Shown here: positions 51,747 to 62,700 of the stretch, piece by piece
How the letters are laid out: every line of letters starts with the position of its first letter
Numbering within the stretch: position 1 is the stretch's first letter
Assembly (NCBI GenBank): GCA_008330645.1
Contig: VLTN01000043.1
Coordinates: 186,001 to 250,000 of the forward strand
DNA: 64,000 bases
Direction of reading: 5' to 3'
Source of the DNA: Cafeteria roenbergensis
Taxonomy: Eukaryota; Sar; Bigyra; Bicosoecida; Cafeteriaceae
Translations under genes and position numbers: made by a program
Notes under the pieces: generated by a model
The model's database searches: none
Told to the model about the DNA's origin: nothing
The model's input: only the letters and a program-made list of their open reading frames with translations

Positions 51747-54700
51747 TTGCTGCCGCTGCTGCTGCTGTTGTTGCTTGAGATGAAAGTGACGACGGGGGCT
51801 GCTGTGCCGGCTCGACTCGAGGCCTGTGCCGTCGGAAGCGCAGTCGTCCCCGCAGGTGGAGTCGTCACCCCCGCCAAGAGAGTGAGTCACCGAGCCATCG
51901 GTGGCAATCGAGTCGCCGCCGTCGCCGCGACGCCCGCCGCCACTGGCTGCCCAGCGCGCTGGGGACGCTTGAGGGGCTGCGCGTCCGGAGCTGCTGGCGG
52001 AGCTCGACACGACAGGCTGGGACGCCGCGCGCTGCAGGGCCGCTGCGGCTGCCTCGTCATCGTCATCGGCGTCGGCGTCGGATTTCTCGCAGCTGCCTCT
52101 GCCGCCGGGGCCGCTGCGGGAGACGCGCCCGGCGTCGCGCGTCCACTCGCCGTCCTGTGGGGTCCGGCGGGGCGACCCGCTTTCACAGCTGTCCGCTATG
52201 CCGCCCCTGCTCATCGCTAGGCCGAGAGACCCGGATTCCGCCCCGTCGGCACAAGCATGCAGGCTGCCGCTGCTGTTGCTGTGGCTGCGTTGCGAGCCCA
52301 CGCCGCCAGAGGCCTCAGAGCGGCTCCCACGGATCGTGCGCCGCCGCCCACGGGAACCGGAGCCGACCGCGTTGCTCTGTGAGCCCGAGCCGGAGCTTGG
52401 CGCAGCCCTACGGTTCTCCCCTGAGCCGCCCCGACCGAGGTGGCTGCTTGCAACGCCTCCGCTGCCGGCGGCAAGGTCACGGTCGTGGTCGTCACCGTCC
52501 TCGTCCTCCTCCTCGTCCTCGTCGTCCTCATCCTCGTCCTCCTCATCCTCTGTCTCGGCCATATCACCCCCGCGCCCCTCGCCGTCCCCACCCATTCCGT
52601 CAGCATCGCCGGCGCCGGGGAAGCCCATCATGGCAAGGTCGCTCGGCACGGACCCACCCGCACCGGGCAGGGACGAGCTCCCCACGTCGCCCACCGGAAA
52701 CTCCCAGCTGAGCAACGCGTGGTCAATCAGAACGCAGGGCCTGCTTGTGCCGGCTGCCGCTGCCGAGCCGCCGGCACCTGCGCCGCCGGGCTCGCTAGCA
52801 GAGCCACCGGGACCAGGAGCGGTTGTTGGAGGCCCGGCCGCGACTGCCCCAGCGGCTGCTGCGGCTGCCGCGGCTGCTGCCGTCGCGTCCTCGTCGCTGG
52901 CTGCCTCGTCGTGGCAAGTGATGACCGTGCACCCGCCCTTGGCATGCGGTGCGCCCATGCCCAGCACGGTGCCCACTGCAGCCTGCAGGAGGGTGTGGCG
53001 ACCCTGCCAGGAGCCCACGCGGTCGGAGACCGTCGTGAGAGGGGTCGTGTCGACCGCGGCCAGCGCTGCAGCGCCGCTTGGAACAACAGCTGTGCTCGCC
53101 GCGAGAGCAGCCCCCGCTTGCAACGGTGCAGAGGGCATGGCGCCAGCGGGAGCGGCAGGAGCCGATGCCGGGTGGCCGCTGTTGGACGCGGAGCTGGGAG
53201 CAGCCGACCCTGCCACCGACTCGAGCGCGGCCGCATCCCCGCCAAGGCTTCGAGCGACGCGACCACCGCTGAGGGCCTCAGAGCCGGCTGCAACGGTGAC
53301 AGCAGCGGAAGCCAGAGGCGAGCTTGCGCTGCTCAGGCCAGCAACAGCGTCCCCTGCACCTCCCCGCGCCCCGCCGTCCACAGACGCAGTGGCGCGCCCC
53401 TCGGCAGCCTGCTCATCGGCGGCGCGCCCCTCGGCAGCCTGCTCATCGGCGGCGCGTCGCCCGGCGACGCCCGGATTCAGCACCATCGCTGCGGCCCGGA
53501 AGGAGCCCGCCACGATCGCAGCCACGCCCTCGTGCCCTTGTTGCAGAGCCGCTGCCGCGAAACCGCGCGCGAACGTGCCCTCCTCGGGGCGGCCAGTCGC
53601 CAGGCCAGGAAGAAATCCATCGTCCTGGCTGTGACCGCCCGAGCCCCGGGAGGGCGCGGACGAGGGCGCCAACGGCTCCCTCATGACAGATGCGCTTCCC
53701 TCCACGGCGGCGAGGTTGGTGAAACCGCTCGAGGCGCGCACGCGGCCTTGGTGAGCCCGGGCGCTGCCGCTTCGGCGCATCATTGTGCCGACCGAGCGGG
53801 GCACGCGGGGCGAGGCGGAGCCCGCCCCGCGCATGCCTCCTGTCTCGTCGCCCCCCGCGGAGCGGTCCCCGGTGCCGCTGTCCAGCTCGGCACCGCCCCA
53901 CTCCGCGGAGGTGTGGCCTGCAGACAAGCCGACGCGGCCCGACGCCGTGCGCAGCGCCCTGCCGCTTGGCACTGCCTGCGAGCCGGTGGGCGACCCGCAG
54001 GCGTCAATGTCCAGTGCCGACACGGCGGTGGGGAGACGGCGGTTGCTGCGGTTGCGGGGCTCTGCCATGGTGACGAGCGTTCCAGTCGACGATCGCTGCG
54101 AGTGGTGGGACTGGCTTCTGGCCGACCGGTCAAACGATGATCCGGGTCGCAGGTGGTCAGGGAGGTGCCGCTGCAGTGCCGCCATGTCCAAGGCGTCGTG
54201 TCTGACGGAAAAGGCACCACTGCCCGCGGTCCGTGTCTGGGACACGCGCACGGCTGGGCGCGCCACTCCGTGCGGCGGCGGCGCCGCGGCCGTGTCGGCG
54301 GCTGCGCTGGAAGGGACGGAACCGACTGCCGGCACAGCCGTGCGAGCCTGAGCACGGACCGCTTGGAGAGCCAGCACTGGCGACGGCGCCGCGCCGCCCC
54401 TGGGCGAGCCGGCGCTGGGCGTGTGAATGGCTGCAGCCGGTGGCACGATGGGAACGGAACCGGGCGGGAGCACCAGTGCGGGTGCCCCCGTGGCTGGCGC
54501 CGTGGCGGGGGGGACCGCTTGCGCGGCTGCGCGGGCGATCGCGCCGTCGCAGGCGGGGGCGAACACTGGCTCGTCGTCCTCCGGCAGTGCCACGTCCGTC
54601 CTGACGAAGACGTGAGTGAGGAGCTCCGCGGCGGTGGGCCGGCGCCGGCGGGGCGCGCGGCGCGGCCGTGAGGGCTCTTGGGCTGTGCTTGCTGGCGACC

Positions 54701-55859
54701 CGGACGCGGGGCCTGAGGGGGTCCCGGTGGGCGCGGGCTGCGCGCTGCGAGGCGGGCAAGGCACCGAGCCGGCATCCGCTGCCCCTACAGAGTCCCTGTG
54801 CGCGAAGCAGACGTCGGGGTCGAACGAGATGGTGCCGTCCGGGCCGGGCTGCTGGATGCGCACGCACGCCTTGACAAAGTCCCGCACGGACCTGTGCCGG
54901 ATGAGCTTGTAGGCGGCGGGCATGCGGTTCTGCATGAGCTTGTTGTAGATCTGCCCGACGTTGCCGCACTCGTTGAACGGGAGGACGCCAGTGGCCATGT
55001 TGACGACTGTCATGCCCAGCGCGTAGATGTCCATGGAGGGGTCGACGGTGCCGTCGAAGGCCTCGGGGGGCATGTAGTTGGGCGTGCCCTGGATGTCCGT
55101 ACGGTCGCCGTGCGCGGACATGGACGACGGCGTGGCCGCCGACGACGAGATGGCGATGCCAAAGTCCGCGATCCGAATGACGCCCTCGCTCGAGTTGTAG
55201 AGGAGGTTCTCGGGCTTGATGTCGCGGTGGATGATGGGCGGGTGCTGGGCGTGCAGGTGCGCGAGCCCTTCGAGGATCTGCCGCACCCACCGCCTGAGGA
55301 AGCGCACTGCCAGCATGTCCTGAGCGTAGGTGCGGAGGAAGGCGGCCACGTCGTTCGTGGCCTTGGGCATCACGAAGACCACCTTGTCCCTGTCCACGTC
55401 CGTGAAGGACGTCAGACAGTCGACGAGGTTGGGGTGCGAAAGGGTCTTGAGCATTTCGCCCTCCTTGCAAACCCGCTCTCGCTCCGATTCGGGCAGGTGG
55501 GCCAGGCTGACCTCGTGCCAGGCGACGAAGCGGCCGCTCTCCAGGTCCACCCCCTGGTAGACGACTTTTGAAGCACCGCTGCCCAGGACGGTTGCAAGCT
55601 TCCCGAAGCGGCGGTCGGGGTCGCGCTCGAGCACGCTTGAGCACGAATCGTCCGGATCACTCGCCAATGGCGTGGCGGCGGCGGCGCCGAATGGCTGGGC
55701 AAGCGGGGCCGCGCCGCCGCCCACGCCCGCAGGCGTGCCTTCGGCAGCGCCTCCATCGCCCAGGGCTCCCGGCGGCGGCGCTGCAGCGGGGCGAACGCCC
55801 TGCGCGGCAGCCGGCGGCCCGCTCGTGGCCTCGCCGCTACTGCGGCCGGGCGCGCTCAT
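48939..55859 (-). CDS. WNK-type (with-no-lysine) protein kinase, very large
   Basis: Single exon, 2306 residues. The kinase domain lies near the N-terminus (about 85-345). The glycine loop reads GSGASKVVYQG, with the lysine at residue 98; the usual beta-3 lysine position holds VAWHEV (His115). That is the defining WNK arrangement, where ATP is held by the loop lysine. HRDIKPENLL (211-220), DFG (232-234) and GTPNYMPPE (258-266) are intact, so it should be active. WNKs sense chloride and osmotic state and phosphorylate SPAK/OSR1-type kinases. The remaining roughly 1950 residues are mostly Ala/Ser/Gly/Pro low complexity with an acidic run and a polyglutamine tract. Two short folded-looking segments (TRLVVCVELCTPLRLAVQL and CVLIDHALLSWEF) might be the PF2-like domains WNKs carry; that is tentative. 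Confidence 0.85.
51701..51775 (-). repeat. CAG/CAA polyglutamine tract in WNK
   Basis: Plus-strand CTG/TTG triplets, about 25 codons, read as glutamine in the WNK frame with one arginine interruption (CCG on the plus strand). Mixed CAG and CAA codons would limit slippage. Confidence 0.92.
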
Positions 55860-56267
55860 GTCCTGAGGGCCGGCGGTTCCCCCCTGGAGCGCCGGGAGGG
55901 GCGTCTGGGAGTAGCCTGGAGAGGGTGCGCCGCGCGGGCGGCGGCTGCAACAAGCGAAAAGTCACCAAGCGTTCTCCCTCTCAGCGCATGCCTCGGCGCA
56001 GCCTGCGCCCTGGCGTTCGGAGGCTCTGGCAGACGCGCGGCGGGCGCGCGCGCAAGGGTCCGTGGACGGAGAGTGGAGTCTGGCCGCCACACCGCGCCTG
56101 GCCTGGGCAGAGTGGTCCCCGCCGCCGGCCACGGGGGCGGCGGCACACCTGGCATTCTGCGTGATTGGCGAAAGGCGCAGGTCTTGGGGTGGCCGCAAGG
56201 ATGTCACGCGTCGCTCGCCTCCGGCTTGCGTCCGCCGCCCTCACACGTCGTGAACCGGAACCGAACG
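55860..56267. promoter_or_regulatory. Divergent promoter region WNK / COX5C-like
   Basis: 408 bp between two start codons facing away. An inverted CCAAT box (GTGATTGGCG) lies at about 56161, some 105 bp before the plus-strand ATG. Otherwise GC-rich. Confidence 0.45.
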
Positions 56268-57051
56268 ATGGCCAAGATCCCCCTCACCGTCGGCAAGGCC
56301 GTGTACGGCAAGGCTGCCTACAACCGCCTGGCCCCTGGTGAGCCACACGCGAAGCCCAGACGGCGCGCGCGCGCGCCCAGCGGCGCCGCCGCAGCGGGGA
56401 TGATGCCAGCCTGATTCGGACCGTGCACCCGCGCGCAGCCCCAGCCCGCGAGGCGCCTGACCCAGGCGCCCTGCCGCCGCGCGCCCTCAGAAGCGGCAGG
56501 CGCGTCGGTGGGGCTGCCGCGGGTGTCCGCCCGGGGCAGCCTGGCCTTGGCGGCAAAGGGCCTCCCTCCCTTGGCGGCGCGAATTTTGGCCCAAGTCGCC
56601 GCTCCTCGAGCTCGCCGTGCTGCCGCTGCTCCGGCGAAGCTGTCTTTGGCCCATGCCGGCTCGTGCTGCGGTGCCGAGTGAAGGTGCCGGCTCCGATCCC
56701 CCTTCCCCCCACCCCACGCCGCCTGAGCGGGCGGCGGCCTTGAACTGCCGTCGGCCATGGCAGCTGCGCGATGAGGCCGGGCCTTGCCTCTGGCAAGGGA
56801 GCCTGCCCGGGACGCCGTCTGTGTCTCCCCACCGCTTCCCCGTGCGCGTTTCTTTTCCGGCCGCGCCCGTCCTTTCGCCCGCAGGCGCCATGCGCGAGAT
56901 CGGCCTTGGCCTCGCTGTCGGCGCGGGCGTCGGTGCGCTCTGGAAGATGTACCACGCCAACGACCGCTTCCTCACCGCGCAGGCCAACAAGCGCTGGATC
57001 GACCGCAAGGTGGAGCTCCGCTCCCGCGCTGCGGCCGCCGCTGATGCCTGA
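56268..57051 (+). CDS. Small COX5C-like cytochrome c oxidase subunit
   Basis: Exons 56268-56337 and 56885-57051, with a 547-bp intron (GTGAGC...CCGCAG, phase 1), the longest placed here; 78 residues. After a short basic N-terminus (MAKIPLTVGKAVYGKAAYNRL) the core reads MREIGLGLAVGAGVGALWKMYHANDR. This closely follows plant COX5C (EIxxGLxLGLAAGGLWKMHHWNE): one membrane helix, then a Lys/Met/His segment. COX5C is a nuclear-encoded subunit of mitochondrial respiratory complex IV with a single transmembrane helix. The C-terminal tail (ANKRWIDRKVELRSR) is charged. Length fits (plant COX5C about 63). Evidence is motif similarity in a short protein, so COX6C-like or another small inner-membrane subunit is possible. 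Confidence 0.65.
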
Positions 57052-57363
57052 GCGCCTGCGTGTTGCGGCCCGGCCAGCTTGAGCGTGATGTCTTACTGAG
57101 CTAGCGCTGCGTCGCGCCGCAATTGGAGACAGGGCAGGCTGAACGCTGCCGCTTTTGCCTTTTCCGCGGTCACGCGAGCCGCTCACTCTCCGCGGGGTGC
57201 CAAAGAGCAGGCGTTTTAGTCACGCTTGCTCACCAGTGAGACACCGCCAAGCAGGCGATCCAAGCGCCAAGGCCACGACTGTGGGGCAGCGATGGCGGGC
57301 GGGCTAAGTTTGTGGTCGGCTGGCACGCGCTCGCGAACCGCACGGCGACACGCATGAATCAGA
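57052..57363. other. Convergent spacer COX5C-like / eIF5
   Basis: 312 bp between stop codons. GC is locally lower than average (GATGTCTTACTGAGCTAGCG near 57086). Nothing coding. Confidence 0.5.
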
Positions 57364-59027
57364 TCACTCCTCCTCGGGGCCCTCCACCTCGGCTTCCTTG
57401 AGCCACCGCAGCAGCGGGGCGCACGCGGTCCTGACTGCTGCGCTCGAGGAGCTGTCTTCCGTGGCTGCCCAGGCCTCGATTCCCTCCTTGTCGAGGACGT
57501 GCCCGTCAAAGAGGCGCCGCAGCACCACAGGCGACACACGCGCGCCCTCGGGGTGCTCGACTCCGAGGTCGTACTCGACGGCGCGGCACAGGCGCGACTG
57601 CAGGGCGAGGGTGTGGCGCTCGCCGGCGTCGTCAAGCACGGCCAGCATGGCGCGGCGGTGCTCGGCCGACTCCGATGCGGAGAGGCTCAGAGGGCCACGC
57701 ATGCACGCCAGGTAGAAGATGGCGAGGCGGTGCCCGACCCGCAGCATGGCGCGGGTCTGAGCGGCGCGGAGCAGAGCGACGACAGCGGACGGGTTCGAGA
57801 CGGACTTGCCAAGCCCCTCGGACAGCGCCTCCGCAGCAGTAAGCACGGCCGAGAGGTCGTCCTCAACCACGTCAGCGGCGGTGGCTGCGGCCTCCTGGCC
57901 CTCCACCACCTCCTCCTCCTCCGCGATTTCCAGAGCGTCGGCCAGGTCAGCGGCTGAGGGCATGGCCTCGGCGCCCGCAGCGGAAGCTGCGGCAGCGGCA
58001 GCGGCCCCCTCCGGCATGGCGGCGGCTGCGTCGGGGCTCTCGTCGCCCTCGTTGTCCGACTCCTCGTCGGAGGAGCCGTCGCCAGAATCATCCCCAGCCG
58101 GCTCGTCGTCCGCCTCCTCGGCCTTGTCCTTCTTGCTCTTCTTGTCCTTCTTGCTCTTCTTGTCCTTCTTGTCCTTCTTGTCCTTCTTTTCCTTCTTGTC
58201 CTTCTTGTCCTTCTTGCTCTTCTTGTCCTTCTTGCTCTTCTCGAGCTGGTTGGCAATCTGCGACGTCAGCCGGTGCCCCTGCGCCGCAATGTCGTCCGTC
58301 CCACCGCACGCGGCGCACTTGGTACGGAGCGTGTCCTTGCGCAGCTTGAAAACAGTCTCTGGGTTGCTGCACAGCGGGCACAGCACGAAGTCCCTCGCGA
58401 AGCCGAGCACAAGGCGCTGGAGCTCCGCCGCCGTGTGCGCGCCCTGCACCGTTGCCTTGTCAAGCTCGTCGTTCCACTTGGACTGGGCGCCCATTTCGAT
58501 GCCGAGGTACTGCGGCAACCGGGGCGGGGAGGGGGCGCATCGGCGGGGAGGTGAAGCTGGGCCTCGAAGCGGGCATGCATCAACAGCGCACTCCTGCGGG
58601 CTTGGCGACGGACGCAGCCGGCCGGAGACTCGGCGGCTGCGCCGCAGGGTCACGCTGCGAAGGAAGCAAGTGGGGCGTGGGCGCGGGAACCTTCTTTGCC
58701 CAGCCGCCTGGGGAGAGGCTGTCAAGCTGCGAAGCTTCTCACCTTGGTGGCGTGCGCAGGCGAACGGGCAAGGGCCTCTGCGATCTCCTTCATGTTGACC
58801 ACGTTCGTGCGGATTCCGTTTCCTCGGCCCTCGATGCGGGCTTCCAGGCGGGGCATCTTGTACCTGCGGCGCGCGGGACCGGCAGCGCGGTCGGCGAAGG
58901 GTATGGAGTTCTCGCGCTCGCGGGCGGGCCGCGAGCCCAGCCCTCCCAGTGTCCGACGCCGAACGCGTGCCTGCGCCATTCGCCCTCACCGGTACGTCGG
59001 GTCGTCGGACCCATCGATGTTGATCAT
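57364..59027 (-). CDS. EIF5: Translation initiation factor eIF5 (eIF2 GTPase activator)
   Basis: Exons 58990-59027, 58743-58863 and 57364-58509; introns GTGAGG...CCGCAG (phase 2) and GTGAGA...CCGCAG (phase 0); 434 residues. The 13-residue first exon reads [13 protein letters not shown]. Joined to [24 protein letters not shown] it gives the exact eIF5 start, with the GAP-critical Arg in YRYKMPR. A zinc ribbon follows (LCPLCSNPE...KCAACGG), then a long KKDKK linker, an acidic region with AA boxes, and the C-terminal W2/HEAT domain (about 270-425, ending [14 protein letters not shown]). In the cytosol eIF5 stimulates GTP hydrolysis by eIF2 at start-codon recognition. Length is close to human eIF5 (431). 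The lysine tract in the linker is unusual for eIF5. Confidence 0.95.
58122..58238 (-). repeat. KKDKK lysine-rich coding tract in eIF5
   Basis: Plus-strand CTTCTTGTC/CTTCTTGCT units encode about a dozen KKDK/KKSK repeats between the zinc ribbon and the acidic region. Similar in kind to the tract in ABCF1. Confidence 0.88.
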
Positions 59028-59636
59028 GGCTGCCTTTGCCAAGCTGTGGCCCCCGCTAAGTGGCGAGCACGCAGTGAGCCCCGCGGCTGCTCTGCCGGCT
59101 GGCTCGCGACGGCGGCACGGCGGCGCAGTTGTGGCTGAGAGTTGTTTCCGCTCCCGACCCGCGGCTGCGACCTTGCCTCGGTGACCGGCTCGCCTGCGCG
59201 GAGCCCCCAACGCAGCTCGTGCAGTCTGTTTGCTCGGGTGGGAACCTGACCGGCAGCTTGGCTCGGACGAAAACGTTCGCGGGTCTTGGGTCGGACAACG
59301 AGATGCACATCACACAACGAATCGAAACGCCACAGCGCTCTCAGTCGATGCAAAGCCCTGAGCAGGTCCACGAGCGCCGAGGCGAGCAGCTGAGGCCAGC
59401 CCTGTGCTTTTAGGGCGCGGCACGCGCCCCCTAAGCCTCGGCGCTGGCACATGCTTCAAGGAGCGCATCGGACTGGGCACATTAGTGGGTCGCAGCTCGT
59501 TGCATGATATCACGAATCATGTGCGGTTTCGGCTCGTGTCCACAGAACGGACTGCATGCTTGTCGAATCACGAACCCCTCTCTTGCGCTGCTGGTAGTTC
59601 ACTTTGCAGTGCTGGCTAGCTGAGAGTGAGGTGGGG

Positions 59637-59678
<42 letters not shown>

Positions 59679-59711
59679 AGGAGGGGGGGGGGGGGCGGGA
59701 GACGGAGAGGG
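59028..59711. promoter_or_regulatory. eIF5 upstream region with purine microsatellite
   Basis: 684 bp between the eIF5 start and the stop of the right-edge gene, both on the minus strand. It holds the eIF5 promoter and the (GA)17 plus G-rich tract near its right end. A partial dyad CATGATATCACGAATCATG sits at 59503-59521. No gene seen. Confidence 0.45.
59641..59695 (+). repeat. (GA)17 plus oligo-G, 55-nt pure purine strand
   Basis: GAGA... for 34 nt, followed by GGGGAGGAG and about a dozen G, with no pyrimidine on the plus strand until 59696. It lies just downstream of the stop codon of the right-edge gene. Confidence 0.95.
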
Positions 59712-62700
59712 TCACTGCTTGAGGAGAGGAACTGCCCTTCTCGGGCGAAGAAGTGGGTTGTCCGCGGGGACAACCTGAGCTCCGCTCCGGGCACGGCCTG
59801 CGGCTGCAGCTGCATCCAACGTCAGCATGGAGCGTGGTCGTTGTCCGTCTTTGAGGTCGGCTCGAGCACCGAGTCCAGCAGGAGAAGTGGCCTTTGCATC
59901 AGGCGAGGCGGACAGGGTGGCGGTGTGGGATGCGGCCGCCGAAAGCAAAGGCGAGAACCCCACGGGAGTGACATCGCCTGCGTGAGGAGAGCGAAGTGGG
60001 GAACCAATGGCTCCCTGCGATCCTTCGCTCAGTGTCCGTGACGACTCTTGGCTCCTTTCGTCTTCACGGGTTGAAAAGCCTGAAGAAAGGCGTCCTCCAG
60101 ACGCAGCAGCAGCAATGGTGGTCGGCCGGCGACTGCCTGGCCCAGCCTTAGCAGAGCCAACAGACACATTTTGCCGTTTCCCCTGGCCCCTGCCTCCGCC
60201 AGACTGCAGCATGGGGTTCGCGAACTGAGCCATGCGGTTCACTTGCTGCTCAAGATGGTCTCCGCGCGCTGTTGTCCCGCGCTTGGCGTTGCCAGGGGAC
60301 GGCCTGGCTCGTTCACCAGCGCTATCGCCTGTGCACATGGCCGTCGATGACACCCGCCGCCCACACTCGCAACTGATGAACAGCTTCGCCACGGGTCCGA
60401 ACTGAAGGAGCACAAGAGCCAGCAGCAGCAACGCGAGCAGCACTTGGATTGCGTAAGCCAGTCCCCCGACGGCTCTCAGGGTTGGCGATTCCTCCGTTTC
60501 GTGAGGAGGCACGAGGGCAAGGACCAGCACCAGGACCACGCTGCGAGCCGCAGCCGTTGCGATCGCCACAGTGCGCGAAAAGCGGAATGCGAAGCCCTGC
60601 GTGGCGGCCAGCCACGCCAGAAGCGCCACCTGCTTCGAAAGCATCGTCCCGACCTGCACAGCGGGGTACTTGGAGAGGCCAACCAGGAGGGCGGCTGTCG
60701 CAAACTTGTCGACGAGGAGCACGGATGGGAGCGACCGCCCCGCGCAAGTTGCGTGGTTGAGTCTGCCGGTGGGGTCCGTGAGCCGGACCCCATGGCTGCT
60801 GTACGCAAACCCGCGTGGAAGCAACGCAGGGGGCTGCGTAACCAAAGGCCGCGGACCCTTGCACAGGCGCAGGCACCTGCCGAACGGCCGAGTGCGGCAC
60901 CCGGACAAGGTCACAAGTGCGAAGCACCCCACGACCAGCAGTCCCAGCGAAGCCCATCCGAGCAAAGGCCCGCCGGCTCCGGAAGCACACGGCTGCCGCG
61001 CAGCCTCGGCAAGGGACAGCATTGCAACAGTCAAGAAGAACAACACCACCGTGTTGACGGCGGTCCGCGCGAAGGCGTCCCAGAGCGCAGGTGCGGGAGA
61101 AAACCTGGGCCTGTCGTCTGCTCGAGAACTCAGCTCGCTGGCCCGCCCCGCCCTCACACGGCTGGCTGTTGTCGCCAGCGATCGGCGTGACTCGTTGGCT
61201 ACGTCAGCCTTTGAGCTCGAGGTTCTGTGAAGGATGCAGCAGCGGGCGACTCCCATGGCTCCGAAGAATGCGCCGATCACAGCTTGAAGCGCCACGAGCG
61301 AAACCAATGCCACGGCAAGGAGCGCCTGGGCGGGGACAGACGCCATGATAGACATCACGGAGAGCGCGTGCGGGGCCTGCGCCCCGCAGCCCCAAGAGGT
61401 CAGCGTGCCGACAGGGTCGTCGGGGAATGCCTGCCAGGCGCTATCGCACCCGCCGTCGGTCGCCAGCGCAAGCGAGCTGTTGGGTTGCCCGGCGGAGGCG
61501 CCAGGCGCCGTCTGCGAAACGCTGATTTGGAGGGCCGGCTGCACGAAGTTCCACAGCCAGCCCAGAATGCCAGTGGAGGCAAGCAGAAGTTGTCCGTCGA
61601 GCTTGAGCAAGGGCGGCATGGCCACGTGCAACAGCGACAGCGCGACGGCGAACTGGCCGTGGTCTGCAACATCGAGGACGCCCGCGCCGAATGCGGCCAC
61701 GGCTGGCAGGACTGCCGTCACGGTTGCGAAGCTGCCAGAGTGCAACGGGGCCTTTCCGCTCGCGGCTCGGCACTGATCGATTGTCCCCTGCGCGAGCGCT
61801 GCCGCTGCGGCAACGCCAAGCAGGACTGGATGGATCCAGGCCATGATCGACTCCAACTCCGTGGCCTGGCCAAAGTCGGCAACCGGGAGATGCGGACACT
61901 GGGGCGCGTCGCGAACGACGAACTCGCCAGCGGATCCTTGTTCTCTGACGCAAATCCCGAACTTGGTTGCATTCGAGGAGAGACCTTCCGGATCGACGAT
62001 GGAGCACCCCGTGCACCCCAGCGCCATTTCCAAGCCCGAGCATACACCACGGCAAACCGCCTCGCCCCCAAAGTCGGGCGACGCCGCATTGGCGTCCAGT
62101 GCTGCGGAAATCTCCATCGGGCCGCTGGAAGGGCTGCCAGACGCAAAAGCGGTGCCGTTCCACAGCGACGACGAACTGTTCGTGGTGGCGCTGCGCAATC
62201 GCTTGAGCACCGAGTCGCGCTGCATTGGCCCGCTGATTGCCCATCCTCCCTCTGGCGGCGGAACCAGTACTGAGACCAGGACTGTGGTGCCAGGAGCGAC
62301 GGTGGCGGACGCCGAAGCCGGCCTGCCCGCCTCCCACAATGCCCGCTGTGGCGCCGTTCCGGCCTCCAGCACGCGCGCTCCAGTCGCACGTGTGCCGGAC
62401 AACTCGTACCCTGCCGCGTCTGCCAGTCCCTGCGTCACCCTCCACGCCAGTTGCGCCGCGGAGATTCTTGCGCCTGCCGCCGGCGCGGCAATCGGGCTGC
62501 TGCTGCTCACTTCGACGGGAACAGTCACGCGGACTCCGCACCCTTGCCTGCTGGCTTCTGCTGACTCCGGGCACAGGCCGCACTCATCCAGCACTACGTC
62601 ACTGTCGTCTCCCGCGGCACAGCAAGTACCCGCCACGTCCAGGTCGGTAGAGCAGCCCTTTGCCGCAGTGTCCGCGGAATCAGAGTCCAGGCTGACGAAC

